Of a stretch of 47,160 nt of DNA, positions 33,663 through 41,442 are shown piece after piece. The DNA lies in contig PNOC01000026.1 of assembly GCA_013824615.1 (NCBI GenBank), positions 1-47,160 on the forward strand. Direction: 5' to 3'. The number at the start of each line of letters is the position of its first letter. Position 1 is the stretch's first letter. Position numbers and translations under genes: made by a program. The notes beneath the pieces were generated by a model, which did no database searches, was not told the origin of the DNA, and saw only the letters and a program-made list of their open reading frames with translations. Source of the DNA: Thermodesulfovibrio sp. (GTDB lineage: Bacteria; Nitrospirota; Thermodesulfovibrionia; Thermodesulfovibrionales; UBA6898).

Positions 33663-36401
33663 ATGATGGATGCGATCACCAGACCGGGCAGCTTGAGTGA
33701 GGACCAGACAGCACGTTTTGCTGCTGTGGCGGTAGGGGTTGATATCCATAAAGAGATAGATCTTATGAGCCACCTCACCAACGAGGAGGGCCTTACAGCC
33801 TATCTTGACCTGGTCTCGATCTTCAGCAGTTTTGAGCCGGCAACCGCAGTCAAACTTCTCACCTCAGGACATAGCATCTTTGGAGCTGTAACGGCTGCTG
33901 CCAGGGCGGAAACCCTCTCTCTGCTTTTTGGCCTCAGCCGTGTGAAGTGGAGCGCCGCATCCGCGGCGCTCGCAGTTCTGCCGGATATGGCAGCTGTGAT
34001 CGGCGGGGACCACCAGGGAATTATTCCGTGGCTGAAACGCGGAATCTCCCTCGCTTCGATTGATCAGGATGTGGCCATAGCCTATTTCAAAACCAGCCTG
34101 GAGGTGCATAAGCAGCTAGGACTGGAACGGCTTGACGCCTGGGCTGCGCTTGGCGAAGAGATTGCGCGACTCTCCTGGAAAGCGGCCAGGGAATACTTTG
34201 TTGCCAGCCCCGAGGTGGTCAGCAGGATTGATCGGGCTGACATAGAACGGTGGGCCAGAATTGGCCTGCATCTCATCGAGAAGAGCCCGAAGCTGAAGCC
34301 GGCCCATGACCCTCACAGCCTGCATGCCATCGGCTCAGGAGCAGGCAAGGGCCGGACGATCGATCTGGCAGTGCGGTATTTCAAGTCTTCACCCAAGACC
34401 CTTGCGCGCCTCTCGGTCAAGAACCTTGAAGAATGGGTGCAGCAGGGGCTTCAGGATATAGACAAGGTTGCCAATGCCGCCGAAGGTAAAAAAGGCGAGG
34501 CCTTCTTCGAGATGCAGACCGGTGCAAGCCGCCGGAGTATGGAGCAGCTCATTAAAGGTCTCGAACTGAAGAAGGTGCATGCAATGCTCTCATCTTATGC
34601 TGCAGCGCTTTTTGACCGCATTGTGCCGATCAGGACTTCAGCCATGTTCTACCGTGATCTTCCCGGCCTCGGCAAATTCTTTGCTGTCACTGACGGCACG
34701 AGGATCTTTCTCCCATCGAAGATATCCCTGTTTGAGGATGACAGTCTCAACAGCAAGGCCTATAAGTGGTTTCTGACGCACGAACTCGGGCATATTGAAT
34801 ACGGCACCTTCTCACTGACAGATCAGGACCATGCGCTGCTTCAGCAGCATAAGGCCGCCTCGACCGCGATGAAGATTTTCACGTTTCTTGAGGATGAGCG
34901 CGTTGATTACCTGACCGGACTGGCCTACCCTGGCCTCGAAAGAGACCGGCTGGCCCTCATAGCAGCTTACCGCAAGACTCTTGCATCTAGTGGTGAATCT
35001 CTAACGCTCTGTGAAGAGATATCGTTTTCGTCCGGAGACTGCCCTGCGGCAGGAGGTTCTTTCCTGGGACAGCTCCTTGCAGAGGGCAGATCCCGTGTGC
35101 GCGCAGCAGGGGTTTTTGCTTCTGATGTTGTTCGGTTGGCCGCAGGCATAGCCGACCGCCTTAGTGCTGAGGATTGGAGCGGAGACAGTTCGGGAGGCGA
35201 CGACCGGTATGCAGTCTTCTATCGCGGGGCCCTCGACTTTCTGCTGGTGAACGAGGCCAGGACCGCCACCAGGGCGCTGGCCAAACGTCTTGTCGAACGC
35301 CTTGCCGAGATTGACAGAACGGTTACTGAAGACCTCATCGAGGCCGCCTTTATCCGCATTGAAGAGGCGAAAGGTCTCGAGACAGAGGACCTGGTCTATC
35401 GTCAATATGGGCGCAAATATGCGGGAAAGTCGAGCGAGGAGGATTTCGAGAGTCTTTTTGAAGAGGTGCAGACCACTCTTGATGAGATGGAAGAGGAGTC
35501 GAGGTTCAGAAGGGCCGTGTTTTATGATGAGTGGGACTTCAGGATGGACGACTATAAGAAAGAGTGGTGCCGGGTGCGTGAGATGGACATGCCCGAGGGC
35601 ACTCTTGCTTCATACAATCAGACGATTACGGAGAATCACGGTCTGGTGAATGCGCTGAAGCGCCACTTCGGACTGCTCAGGCCCGACCGGTTCAAGAGGA
35701 TTTTCAGGGAGGAACGGGGCGATGATCTCGACTTTGACGCTTTGATCGAGACCCTCGTGGACCGCCATGCCGGTGTTCCGCCCTCGGACCGGGTTTATAT
35801 CAGAAGGGACAAGCGCCAGCGGGATGTTTCGGTCGCCTTTCTTGCAGACATGAGTTTTTCGACGAGCGATGTCCTTCCTTCCGGCAAGCGGATCATAGAT
35901 GTCGAGCGAGAGGGGCTAATCCTGATGGCCGAGGCGCTCGAGAGCATCGGCGACCAGTGGGCGGTCTACGGCTTTTCGAGCGAGTACCGCGAAAAGGTGG
36001 ACTTCCTTGTGGTTAAGGACTTTAAGGAGGTCTTCGGAGACCCGGTCAAACAGAGGTTCGAGGGGATAAGGCCTATTATGATGACCAGGCTCGGCGCAGC
36101 CATCCGCCATGCCAACAGCCTGCTGGCGAAGCAGGACTCGGCCATCCGGCTGCTGATCCTGCTGTCTGATGGACGGCCCTATGACGTTGACTACGGTGAC
36201 TCTGATTATGCTATGGAGGACACCCGCTCAGCGCTCTGGGAAGGCAGGCGGCTCGGCATCAATTCATTCTGTGTTACGGTTGACAAGAAATCCCAGGACT
36301 ATCTGCCCTATATGTACGGGGAGTCCCACTACACGGTCATCAACAATGTTGATGCCCTGCCGGTGATGCTCCCGCTGATTTATAAAAGACTTACAACCTG
36401 A
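33663..36401 (+). CDS. VWA-domain protein (NorD/CbbO-like) with HExxH metal motif
   Basis: A 912-aa protein, long for the NorD/CbbO family. The N-terminal 300 residues are helical. HELGH at 373-377, with Glu410 in LEDERVD 33 residues later, forms a gluzincin-like zinc site. An acidic helical linker follows (about 600-640). The C-terminal VWA domain has a MIDAS motif Asp729-x-Ser731-x-Ser733 (ADMSFST) and the later LLSDGRPYD. It starts 2 nt after the AAA+ gene with only a weak ribosome site, implying coupled translation. In the known pairs the VWA protein links the AAA+ ring to the client enzyme. Whether the HExxH centre is a protease or only structural cannot be told; HExxH-like motifs occur in related NorD-type proteins. 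Confidence 0.87.
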   Translation: MMDAITRPGSLSEDQTARFAAVAVGVDIHKEIDLMSHLTNEEGLTAYLDLVSIFSSFEPATAVKLLTSGHSIFGAVTAAARAETLSLLFGLSRVKWSAASAALAVLPDMAAVIGGDHQGIIPWLKRGISLASIDQDVAIAYFKTSLEVHKQLGLERLDAWAALGEEIARLSWKAAREYFVASPEVVSRIDRADIERWARIGLHLIEKSPKLKPAHDPHSLHAIGSGAGKGRTIDLAVRYFKSSPKTLARLSVKNLEEWVQQGLQDIDKVANAAEGKKGEAFFEMQTGASRRSMEQLIKGLELKKVHAMLSSYAAALFDRIVPIRTSAMFYRDLPGLGKFFAVTDGTRIFLPSKISLFEDDSLNSKAYKWFLTHELGHIEYGTFSLTDQDHALLQQHKAASTAMKIFTFLEDERVDYLTGLAYPGLERDRLALIAAYRKTLASSGESLTLCEEISFSSGDCPAAGGSFLGQLLAEGRSRVRAAGVFASDVVRLAAGIADRLSAEDWSGDSSGGDDRYAVFYRGALDFLLVNEARTATRALAKRLVERLAEIDRTVTEDLIEAAFIRIEEAKGLETEDLVYRQYGRKYAGKSSEEDFESLFEEVQTTLDEMEEESRFRRAVFYDEWDFRMDDYKKEWCRVREMDMPEGTLASYNQTITENHGLVNALKRHFGLLRPDRFKRIFREERGDDLDFDALIETLVDRHAGVPPSDRVYIRRDKRQRDVSVAFLADMSFSTSDVLPSGKRIIDVEREGLILMAEALESIGDQWAVYGFSSEYREKVDFLVVKDFKEVFGDPVKQRFEGIRPIMMTRLGAAIRHANSLLAKQDSAIRLLILLSDGRPYDVDYGDSDYAMEDTRSALWEGRRLGINSFCVTVDKKSQDYLPYMYGESHYTVINNVDALPVMLPLIYKRLTT

Positions 36402-36413
36402 AAGGAGGCGCGC

Positions 36414-36638
36414 ATGGAGAAGTGTGAGAAGTGTGGAGGACAGGCGGATTTTATCTGTCCTGACTGCGGAAAGAAGTACTGCAAGCCGCATATGGCACCG
36501 AGGTACTCAGGGCCCGATAGGGGCTTCAAGTCCAGGCATATGTGCCCGTCGTGCTGGAAGAAAAAAGAGGTGAAGCTGACGCAGGATATGGTTGATGTCA
36601 AGACGCATAAGCCGAAGACCTATGTCTACGGGAAGTAA
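36414..36638 (+). CDS. Small zinc-finger protein, 74 aa
   Basis: AAAGGAGG lies just before the ATG. The sequence holds CEKCGG, ICPDCGKKYCKPH and later HMCPSCWKKK, so about eight Cys/His ligands are available for two zinc sites, resembling B-box/AN1-like or zinc-ribbon modules. The C-terminus is short and basic. It could bind RNA or a protein, or store zinc for the methyltransferases; no function is known. It sits between the VWA and DUF2284 genes in the same direction with tight spacing. Confidence 0.75.
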   Translation: MEKCEKCGGQADFICPDCGKKYCKPHMAPRYSGPDRGFKSRHMCPSCWKKKEVKLTQDMVDVKTHKPKTYVYGK

Positions 36639-36639
36639 G

Positions 36640-37335
36640 ATGAGCAAGGGAGTTGTGAAAAAATCATCAACTGACCGGACAAAAAGATTGAAACGTCTCG
36701 AAGAATTTGCCCTTGAAAAAGGGGCTGCGCGGGCGAAGATATTTTCTGCGCACAAGGTGGTTGTGGACGAACGTGTCAGGATGAAGTGCCAGATACCCCG
36801 CTGCCCGCACTACGGGATAGGACATAACTGCCCGCCGAATGTCCCGACGGTTGGTGAATTCAGGGAGTCTCTGGCGCTGTATTCCAATGCGCTGCTGCTC
36901 CAGACCGTGGCGCCGATAGGCAGGGACATGGACAGCTATGAGCGTAAGCAGGTCCTCGATTTTTTCAAGGGCAAGGATACAGTCTGTGGAACAAAGGATA
37001 CATCTTCAGCGAAGGGGGGTGAAGGGAAGGAACAGAACAAGGATTTTGATGCCACGCGGCTCGCAGCAATAAAGCTCCATAAGATCATCAATGAGACGGA
37101 GTTGCAGGCTATGTCACTCGGTTTTTACTATGCCATGGGACTAATCGGCGGGGACTGCATGCTCTGCAGCAAATGCCCCGGGATTGGTACGCCGTGCAGA
37201 AGACCGTATGAGTCCAGACCGGCCATAGAAGGTCTTGGGGTGGACGTGATAGCAACGAGCATAGCGGCAGGCCTGCCTTTTGACATGCCGCCAGTCTCGG
37301 AGATCGTCTGGACCGGATTGCTTCTGGTCGATTGA
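36640..37335 (+). CDS. DUF2284 predicted metal-binding protein
   Basis: A 231-aa protein from ATG 36640 (GGAAG 5 nt upstream; it begins 1 nt after the previous stop). Cysteine groups characteristic of DUF2284 are clear: CQIPRCPHYGIGHNCPP in the N-terminal half and GGDCMLCSKCPGIGTPCRRP near the end, which could hold one or two Fe-S clusters. The C-terminal region (GLGVDVIATSIAAGLPFDMP) is typical of the family. DUF2284 genes often occur near corrinoid methyltransferases in anaerobes (general recollection). A lysine/glycine-rich insert around residue 130 looks like a flexible loop. The biochemical role is unknown. Confidence 0.82.
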   Translation: MSKGVVKKSSTDRTKRLKRLEEFALEKGAARAKIFSAHKVVVDERVRMKCQIPRCPHYGIGHNCPPNVPTVGEFRESLALYSNALLLQTVAPIGRDMDSYERKQVLDFFKGKDTVCGTKDTSSAKGGEGKEQNKDFDATRLAAIKLHKIINETELQAMSLGFYYAMGLIGGDCMLCSKCPGIGTPCRRPYESRPAIEGLGVDVIATSIAAGLPFDMPPVSEIVWTGLLLVD

Positions 37336-37419
37336 TTAGTTCCATGATTAACAAAAGGAGATTTCGCAGCATTGGTTCATATTGAACCGTATTAACTTTT
37401 CAGAGAGAGGGAGGAACAA

Positions 37420-38472
37420 ATGAACGGTCTTGAACGCGTAGCAACAGCACTGCAGATGAAAGAGGCAGACAGAGTCCCGGTTGCACCTTTGGTGTGCGGT
37501 GCGACTCACCGGGTAGCAGGTATCTCCTATGAGGAATGGGCCAGAGGAGGTAATGTCGAGGCGATGGTGCAGGGGCACCTGGATACGGCGAAACTGATCG
37601 ATCACGATGGCTTTTGCATGTTGATCGACCTGTCGGTCGAAGCCGGAGATTTCGGCATGGAGGTCATTTATCCCCTTAATGATACTCCCCACCCAAACTA
37701 CGATAATAACTTTCTGAAGGGCCCCGAGGACTACAAGAAGATCCAGAGGATCAACCCCAGAAAAGGCGGCAGGATGAAGACCGTCATCGATATGGTCGGC
37801 GGCCTTTCCAAGCAGGTCGGCGGCACCCATGCGATCGTTGGTTTTGTCTACGGTTCTATCGGCATTCTCAGCATGATGCGCGGGCCGGAGAATTTCTTTA
37901 TGGACCTGATGGAGTATCCGGATGAGGTCCTGGCAGCCATCGAGGTGGTCGATGATGTGCTTATCGATTACGCGAAGGCACAGGCAGAGGCGGGTGCACA
38001 TACCGTCTGCGTTGATCACCTCTACTGTTCTCAGAGCATCCTGAGCAAGCCCCTGTGGGAGAAGTTCGAAGGACCGTCGATCAAGAAGATCTGCGATGCC
38101 ATCCGCGGCGCAGGGGCGCTCGTCTCCCTGCATAACTGCGGCAACGGTATCTATTTCGATATGAGTGAGAAGTGGGCCAACCCGGTTGCCATCTCCCATG
38201 CCTACCTGGCAGACGACGTGACCACCTGGGAAGAGCAGAAGACGAAGTGGGGTAGCAAGATGACCACCATCGGCTGGATGGCCCCCGGGCCGGTGGCTAT
38301 GCTTGGCACGCCGGATGAGATTGAAGAAGAGGTGAAGGCCGAAATTGGCGCCATGGCCAAAGGCGGCGGTTTTATTCTTTCGACCGGCTGCGAATTCCCA
38401 CCGAACTCACCACTCTGGAATGCAAAGCATATTGTTGACTGTGCGAAGAAGCACGGCGTATACAGCAAATAA
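37420..38472 (+). CDS. UroD/MtaA-family methyltransferase, second paralog
   Basis: A 350-aa protein with zinc ligands His238 and Cys240 (LHNCGNG) and Cys324 (TGCEFPPNSP), and the barrel motifs MGVEVxYPL-like FGMEVIYPL and HTVCVDHLY. The GCE-x-P ending is typical of the corrinoid-dependent methyltransferase branch. It is followed 52 nt later by the corrinoid protein gene, so it is the likeliest direct partner, either as the donor-side enzyme (MtvB-like O-demethylase) or the acceptor-side enzyme (MtaA-like). The donor cannot be told from sequence. GAGAGGGAGG precedes the start. Confidence 0.87.
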   Translation: MNGLERVATALQMKEADRVPVAPLVCGATHRVAGISYEEWARGGNVEAMVQGHLDTAKLIDHDGFCMLIDLSVEAGDFGMEVIYPLNDTPHPNYDNNFLKGPEDYKKIQRINPRKGGRMKTVIDMVGGLSKQVGGTHAIVGFVYGSIGILSMMRGPENFFMDLMEYPDEVLAAIEVVDDVLIDYAKAQAEAGAHTVCVDHLYCSQSILSKPLWEKFEGPSIKKICDAIRGAGALVSLHNCGNGIYFDMSEKWANPVAISHAYLADDVTTWEEQKTKWGSKMTTIGWMAPGPVAMLGTPDEIEEEVKAEIGAMAKGGGFILSTGCEFPPNSPLWNAKHIVDCAKKHGVYSK

Positions 38473-38524
38473 CCTTAATTCAGTATAGTTTTTATTATCT
38501 ATAAAAAAACGGAGGAAGAGAATT

Positions 38525-39190
38525 ATGACAAATGAAAGAGAACAGGAATTAATCAAGAGACTTCAGGAGGCTGTCATTAATTACAAACCAGCCGACGCGA
38601 AGAAGGCTGCAGAAGAGGCGATTGCCGAGGGTGCTGATGCCTACAAGATGACGATGGAAGGGCTCGCCGGCGGTATGGAGGTCGTGAGTGAGAAGTTCGA
38701 CACTCATGAATATTTCGTCCCTGAAACCCTTCTCTGCGCCAAGGCGCTCTATGCAGCATTGGACCTTCTCAAACCATTCATAAAGGTCCAGGAAGGTACT
38801 GTCCGCGGACAGGTCGTGCTTGGTGTTATGCAGGGAGACGTGCATGACCTCGGCAAGAATATCATCAAGGCAATATTTGAGGCCTCAGGCTGGACCGTCC
38901 ATGACCTCGGCCGCGACGTGCCGCTGAAGAAGTTCGTTGAAGAGCAGATGAAGACCGATTCCGATATCGTCATGCTTTCAGCCATGATGACCACCTCCAT
39001 GGTCGGCATCAAGAAGCTGATCCCGATGATCAAGGAGAAGAACCCGAAGGTCAAGATCATGATCGGCGGAGCACCGATTACCGACAAGACTGTTTCGGAG
39101 TACGGAGCTGATGTTACTGCGGACAACGCACCGAACGCGCTCAAGGAAGCCATGAAGATGCTGGACGCCCTCCGCAAGGGCAAGATGTAA
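38525..39190 (+). CDS. Corrinoid (B12-binding) methyl-carrier protein, MttC/MtvC-like
   Basis: A 221-aa protein with the two-domain layout of methanol/methylamine/vanillate corrinoid proteins: an N-terminal four-helix cap (residues 5-85, containing EKFDTHEYFVPETLLCAKAL) and a Rossmann-like B12 domain with the base-off motif DVHDLG, where His107 is the lower cobalt ligand. MLSAMMTTSM and IMIGGAPIT are the later cobalamin contacts. It carries a methyl group on cobalt between the methyltransferases. A strong terminator follows, which may set high expression of this part relative to the activator downstream. Confidence 0.94.
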   Translation: MTNEREQELIKRLQEAVINYKPADAKKAAEEAIAEGADAYKMTMEGLAGGMEVVSEKFDTHEYFVPETLLCAKALYAALDLLKPFIKVQEGTVRGQVVLGVMQGDVHDLGKNIIKAIFEASGWTVHDLGRDVPLKKFVEEQMKTDSDIVMLSAMMTTSMVGIKKLIPMIKEKNPKVKIMIGGAPITDKTVSEYGADVTADNAPNALKEAMKMLDALRKGKM

Positions 39191-39202
39191 TTCTGCATTC
39201 GA

Positions 39203-39235
39203 ACGGCAGGGGGTTTGCCCCTGCCGTCTTTTTTC
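39203..39235 (+). terminator. Rho-independent terminator after the corrinoid protein gene
   Basis: A 10-bp perfect GC-rich stem (39203-39212 with 39218-39227), a 5-nt loop GTTTG, then CTTTTTTC. Classic form. The activator gene starts 31 nt later, so it depends on readthrough or its own promoter. Confidence 0.88.
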
Positions 39236-39265
39236 TGCACTATGGTAAAGGAGGTTTTACAGCCG

Positions 39266-41215
39266 ATGCAACATACAATAATTTTTCAACCTTCCGGCAG
39301 GCGTGGCCAGGTCGAGGAGGGAACAACCATACTTGAGGCAGCACGGAAGATTGGCGTTGATATAGAGGCGGTCTGCGGTGAGCTGATCGTATGCGGCAAA
39401 TGCCGCGTCAAGATCATGGAAGGCAAATTTCAGAAGGAAGACATTACCTCTTCGATGGGCCACTTGAGTGAACTGGACGAGAAGGAACAGAAGGTCCTTG
39501 CCCGGAAGGATGCAGAGGAGCATATCCGCCTCGCCTGCTGCACCAAGATCCTCGGCGATGTCCTGGTCTTTGTCCCGGAGGCAAGCCGTACGGGCAAGCA
39601 GGTGGTCAGCAAGGCTGCCGGCAAGATCAAGGTCAAGCTGAAACCAGCAGTCAGGAAATATTACGTGGAGCTGCCGGAGCCGGACCTCGATGATCCGCTC
39701 GGCGATTTTGAGCGTGTCGAGGAAACGTTATACAAGAATAACTCAAAAATGAAGAAGTTGACCATAGATTACCGGGCCCTGCAGAAGCTGCCTGATGTCC
39801 TCAGAAAGTCAGACTGGAAGGTAACGGTCACGGTCTGGAACGATGCCGAAATCATACGGGTCGAGCCGGGCAAGGTCGAACATAATATCGGGCTGGCCGT
39901 TGATATCGGGACGACCTCGGTAGCCGGATATCTTACAGACCTCAATACGGGTGATGTGATCGTCACCGAGTCGATGATGAATCCCCAGGTCCGGTACGGG
40001 GAAGACGTTATGTCCCGGATCTCCTACTGCATGTTTAATGAAGAGACCGGATTGAAAGAGCTTCAGGATACGATTATCGAGGGGCTCAATACCATTGTAA
40101 AACAGTCAACGCATAAGGCAGGATTTGCACCCGATGATATCAGTGAGATGACCCTCGTCTGCAATACCGCCATGCACCACATTCTCCTCGGCATCAATCC
40201 TGAATATATGGGCGTTGCGCCTTTTACCCCGGCGCTGCACCATTCAGTGGACATAAAGGCAGAGCGCTTCGGCATAGATATTCTCCCTGCGGGCAATATC
40301 CATGTGCTTCCTATCGAGGCCGGGTTTGTCGGGGCGGACAATGTCGGATGTCTTGTTGCGGACAAGCCGCACAAGAGGAAGGAGATGACGCTCCTCATCG
40401 ATATAGGGACGAACGGCGAACTGGTCCTCGGCAACAAAGACAAGCTCATATCCTGTTCCTGTGCCACCGGCCCTGCGCTGGAAGGCGCACAGATCGAATT
40501 TGGCATGCGGGCTGCTCCAGGCGCCATCGAACGCGTCAAGATCGACCCCAAGACCCTGGAGGCCACATACAAGGTCATCGGCAACAATAAATGGAGCGAT
40601 GGCAAGGTCAACATGCTGGCCAAGGGCATCTGCGGTTCGGCTATCATCGATGTTATTGCCGAGATGTACCGGGCCCGTATCCTCAAGAAGAACGGTCAGA
40701 TCAACCATGACCATGCTTCAAACAGGATACGAAAAAACGACAAGGGCCTCAGCGAATACGTTCTGGCCTGGAGGCATGAGACGGCTATTGATGCTGATAT
40801 TGTCGTGAATCAGAAGGACGTCAGGGCCATCCAGCTGGCAAAAGGGGCCCTCTACTCCGGCTGCCTGATCATGCTGCGCAAGCTGGGCATCAAGAAATTC
40901 GACCGCCTGGCTGTAGCTGGTGCCTTCGGAAGCCATATTGATAAAGTGGCTGCAATGGCGATCGGCATGTTTCCTGACTGTGACCTCAAAAAGGTCGAAT
41001 ACATCGGTAATGCCGCGGGAGACGGCGCCCGTATAGCGCTCCTCAGCACGGACGAACGCAGGGATGCGAATATCATCGCGCGGAAGGTGGAATACGTGGA
41101 ACTGGCCCTTGAAGAGGACTTCAATGACCGCTTCGGCGAGGCCATGCAGTTCCCGCATATGTTTGATAAGTTCCCGCACCTTAAGGGAATTCTTCTTCCT
41201 GAAGATGTAGAGTAG
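39266..41215 (+). CDS. Reductive activator of corrinoid protein (RACo / RamA-type ASKHA ATPase, DUF4445)
   Basis: A 650-aa protein; AAAGGAGGT at 39247-39255 fixes the start at ATG 39266. An N-terminal plant-type [2Fe-2S] domain has Cys37, Cys43 and Cys46 (CGELIVCGKC) with Cys91/92 as the fourth ligand. A linker leads to the ASKHA actin-like ATPase part (LAVDIGTTSVAGYL, LLIDIGTNGELVLG, AVAGAFGSHID). Known RACo proteins use ATP and a low-potential electron to reduce inactive Co(II) corrinoid to Co(I). The substrate is presumably the upstream corrinoid protein. With CODH encoded next, CO oxidation could feed the electrons, probably through a ferredoxin not encoded here. Confidence 0.93.
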   Translation: MQHTIIFQPSGRRGQVEEGTTILEAARKIGVDIEAVCGELIVCGKCRVKIMEGKFQKEDITSSMGHLSELDEKEQKVLARKDAEEHIRLACCTKILGDVLVFVPEASRTGKQVVSKAAGKIKVKLKPAVRKYYVELPEPDLDDPLGDFERVEETLYKNNSKMKKLTIDYRALQKLPDVLRKSDWKVTVTVWNDAEIIRVEPGKVEHNIGLAVDIGTTSVAGYLTDLNTGDVIVTESMMNPQVRYGEDVMSRISYCMFNEETGLKELQDTIIEGLNTIVKQSTHKAGFAPDDISEMTLVCNTAMHHILLGINPEYMGVAPFTPALHHSVDIKAERFGIDILPAGNIHVLPIEAGFVGADNVGCLVADKPHKRKEMTLLIDIGTNGELVLGNKDKLISCSCATGPALEGAQIEFGMRAAPGAIERVKIDPKTLEATYKVIGNNKWSDGKVNMLAKGICGSAIIDVIAEMYRARILKKNGQINHDHASNRIRKNDKGLSEYVLAWRHETAIDADIVVNQKDVRAIQLAKGALYSGCLIMLRKLGIKKFDRLAVAGAFGSHIDKVAAMAIGMFPDCDLKKVEYIGNAAGDGARIALLSTDERRDANIIARKVEYVELALEEDFNDRFGEAMQFPHMFDKFPHLKGILLPEDVE

Positions 41216-41223
41216 GTTTTTTG

Positions 41224-41256
41224 TTATACCGGCGGGCTTTTTGCCCGCCGGTATAA
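41224..41256. terminator. Hairpin after the RACo gene
   Basis: A perfect 14-bp stem (41224-41237 with 41243-41256) around a T5 loop; GC-rich core with TTATA/TATAA base. No T-run follows on the + strand, so termination may be only partial. Confidence 0.6.
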
Positions 41257-41283
41257 ATATATAGTGTCTGTTATACAAAATAA

Positions 41284-41400
41284 GTCGTCATCCTCGGGCT
41301 TGACCCGGGGATCCATGATTCGCCAAGCTCACCATGACAGCTATTATGTCACCCTGAGTTTATCGAAGGGCTGGATTCCCGCCTCCGCGAGAATGACAGC
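41284..41400. repeat. Two REP-like palindromic units in the gap before cooS
   Basis: The first (about 41284-41323) contains CTCGGG and CCCGGGG arms around TTGA with flanking GTCATC and GGATCC. The second (about 41348-41400) contains a CCCTGAG/CGAAGGG pair and then ATTCCCGC and GCGAGAAT arms. Related ATTCCCG/CGGGAAT units occur again at about 44125-44205. They look like dispersed extragenic palindromes and may fold in the cooS leader. Confidence 0.6.
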
Positions 41401-41442
41401 CCCAAAATAGTAGTTTGTCCTCTGACCAACAAGGAGATAATC

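Noticed and set aside
37348-38199. A 283-codon minus-strand frame opposite the second methyltransferase gene.
   Set aside because: Antisense shadow of a conserved enzyme; no ribosome site or family match.
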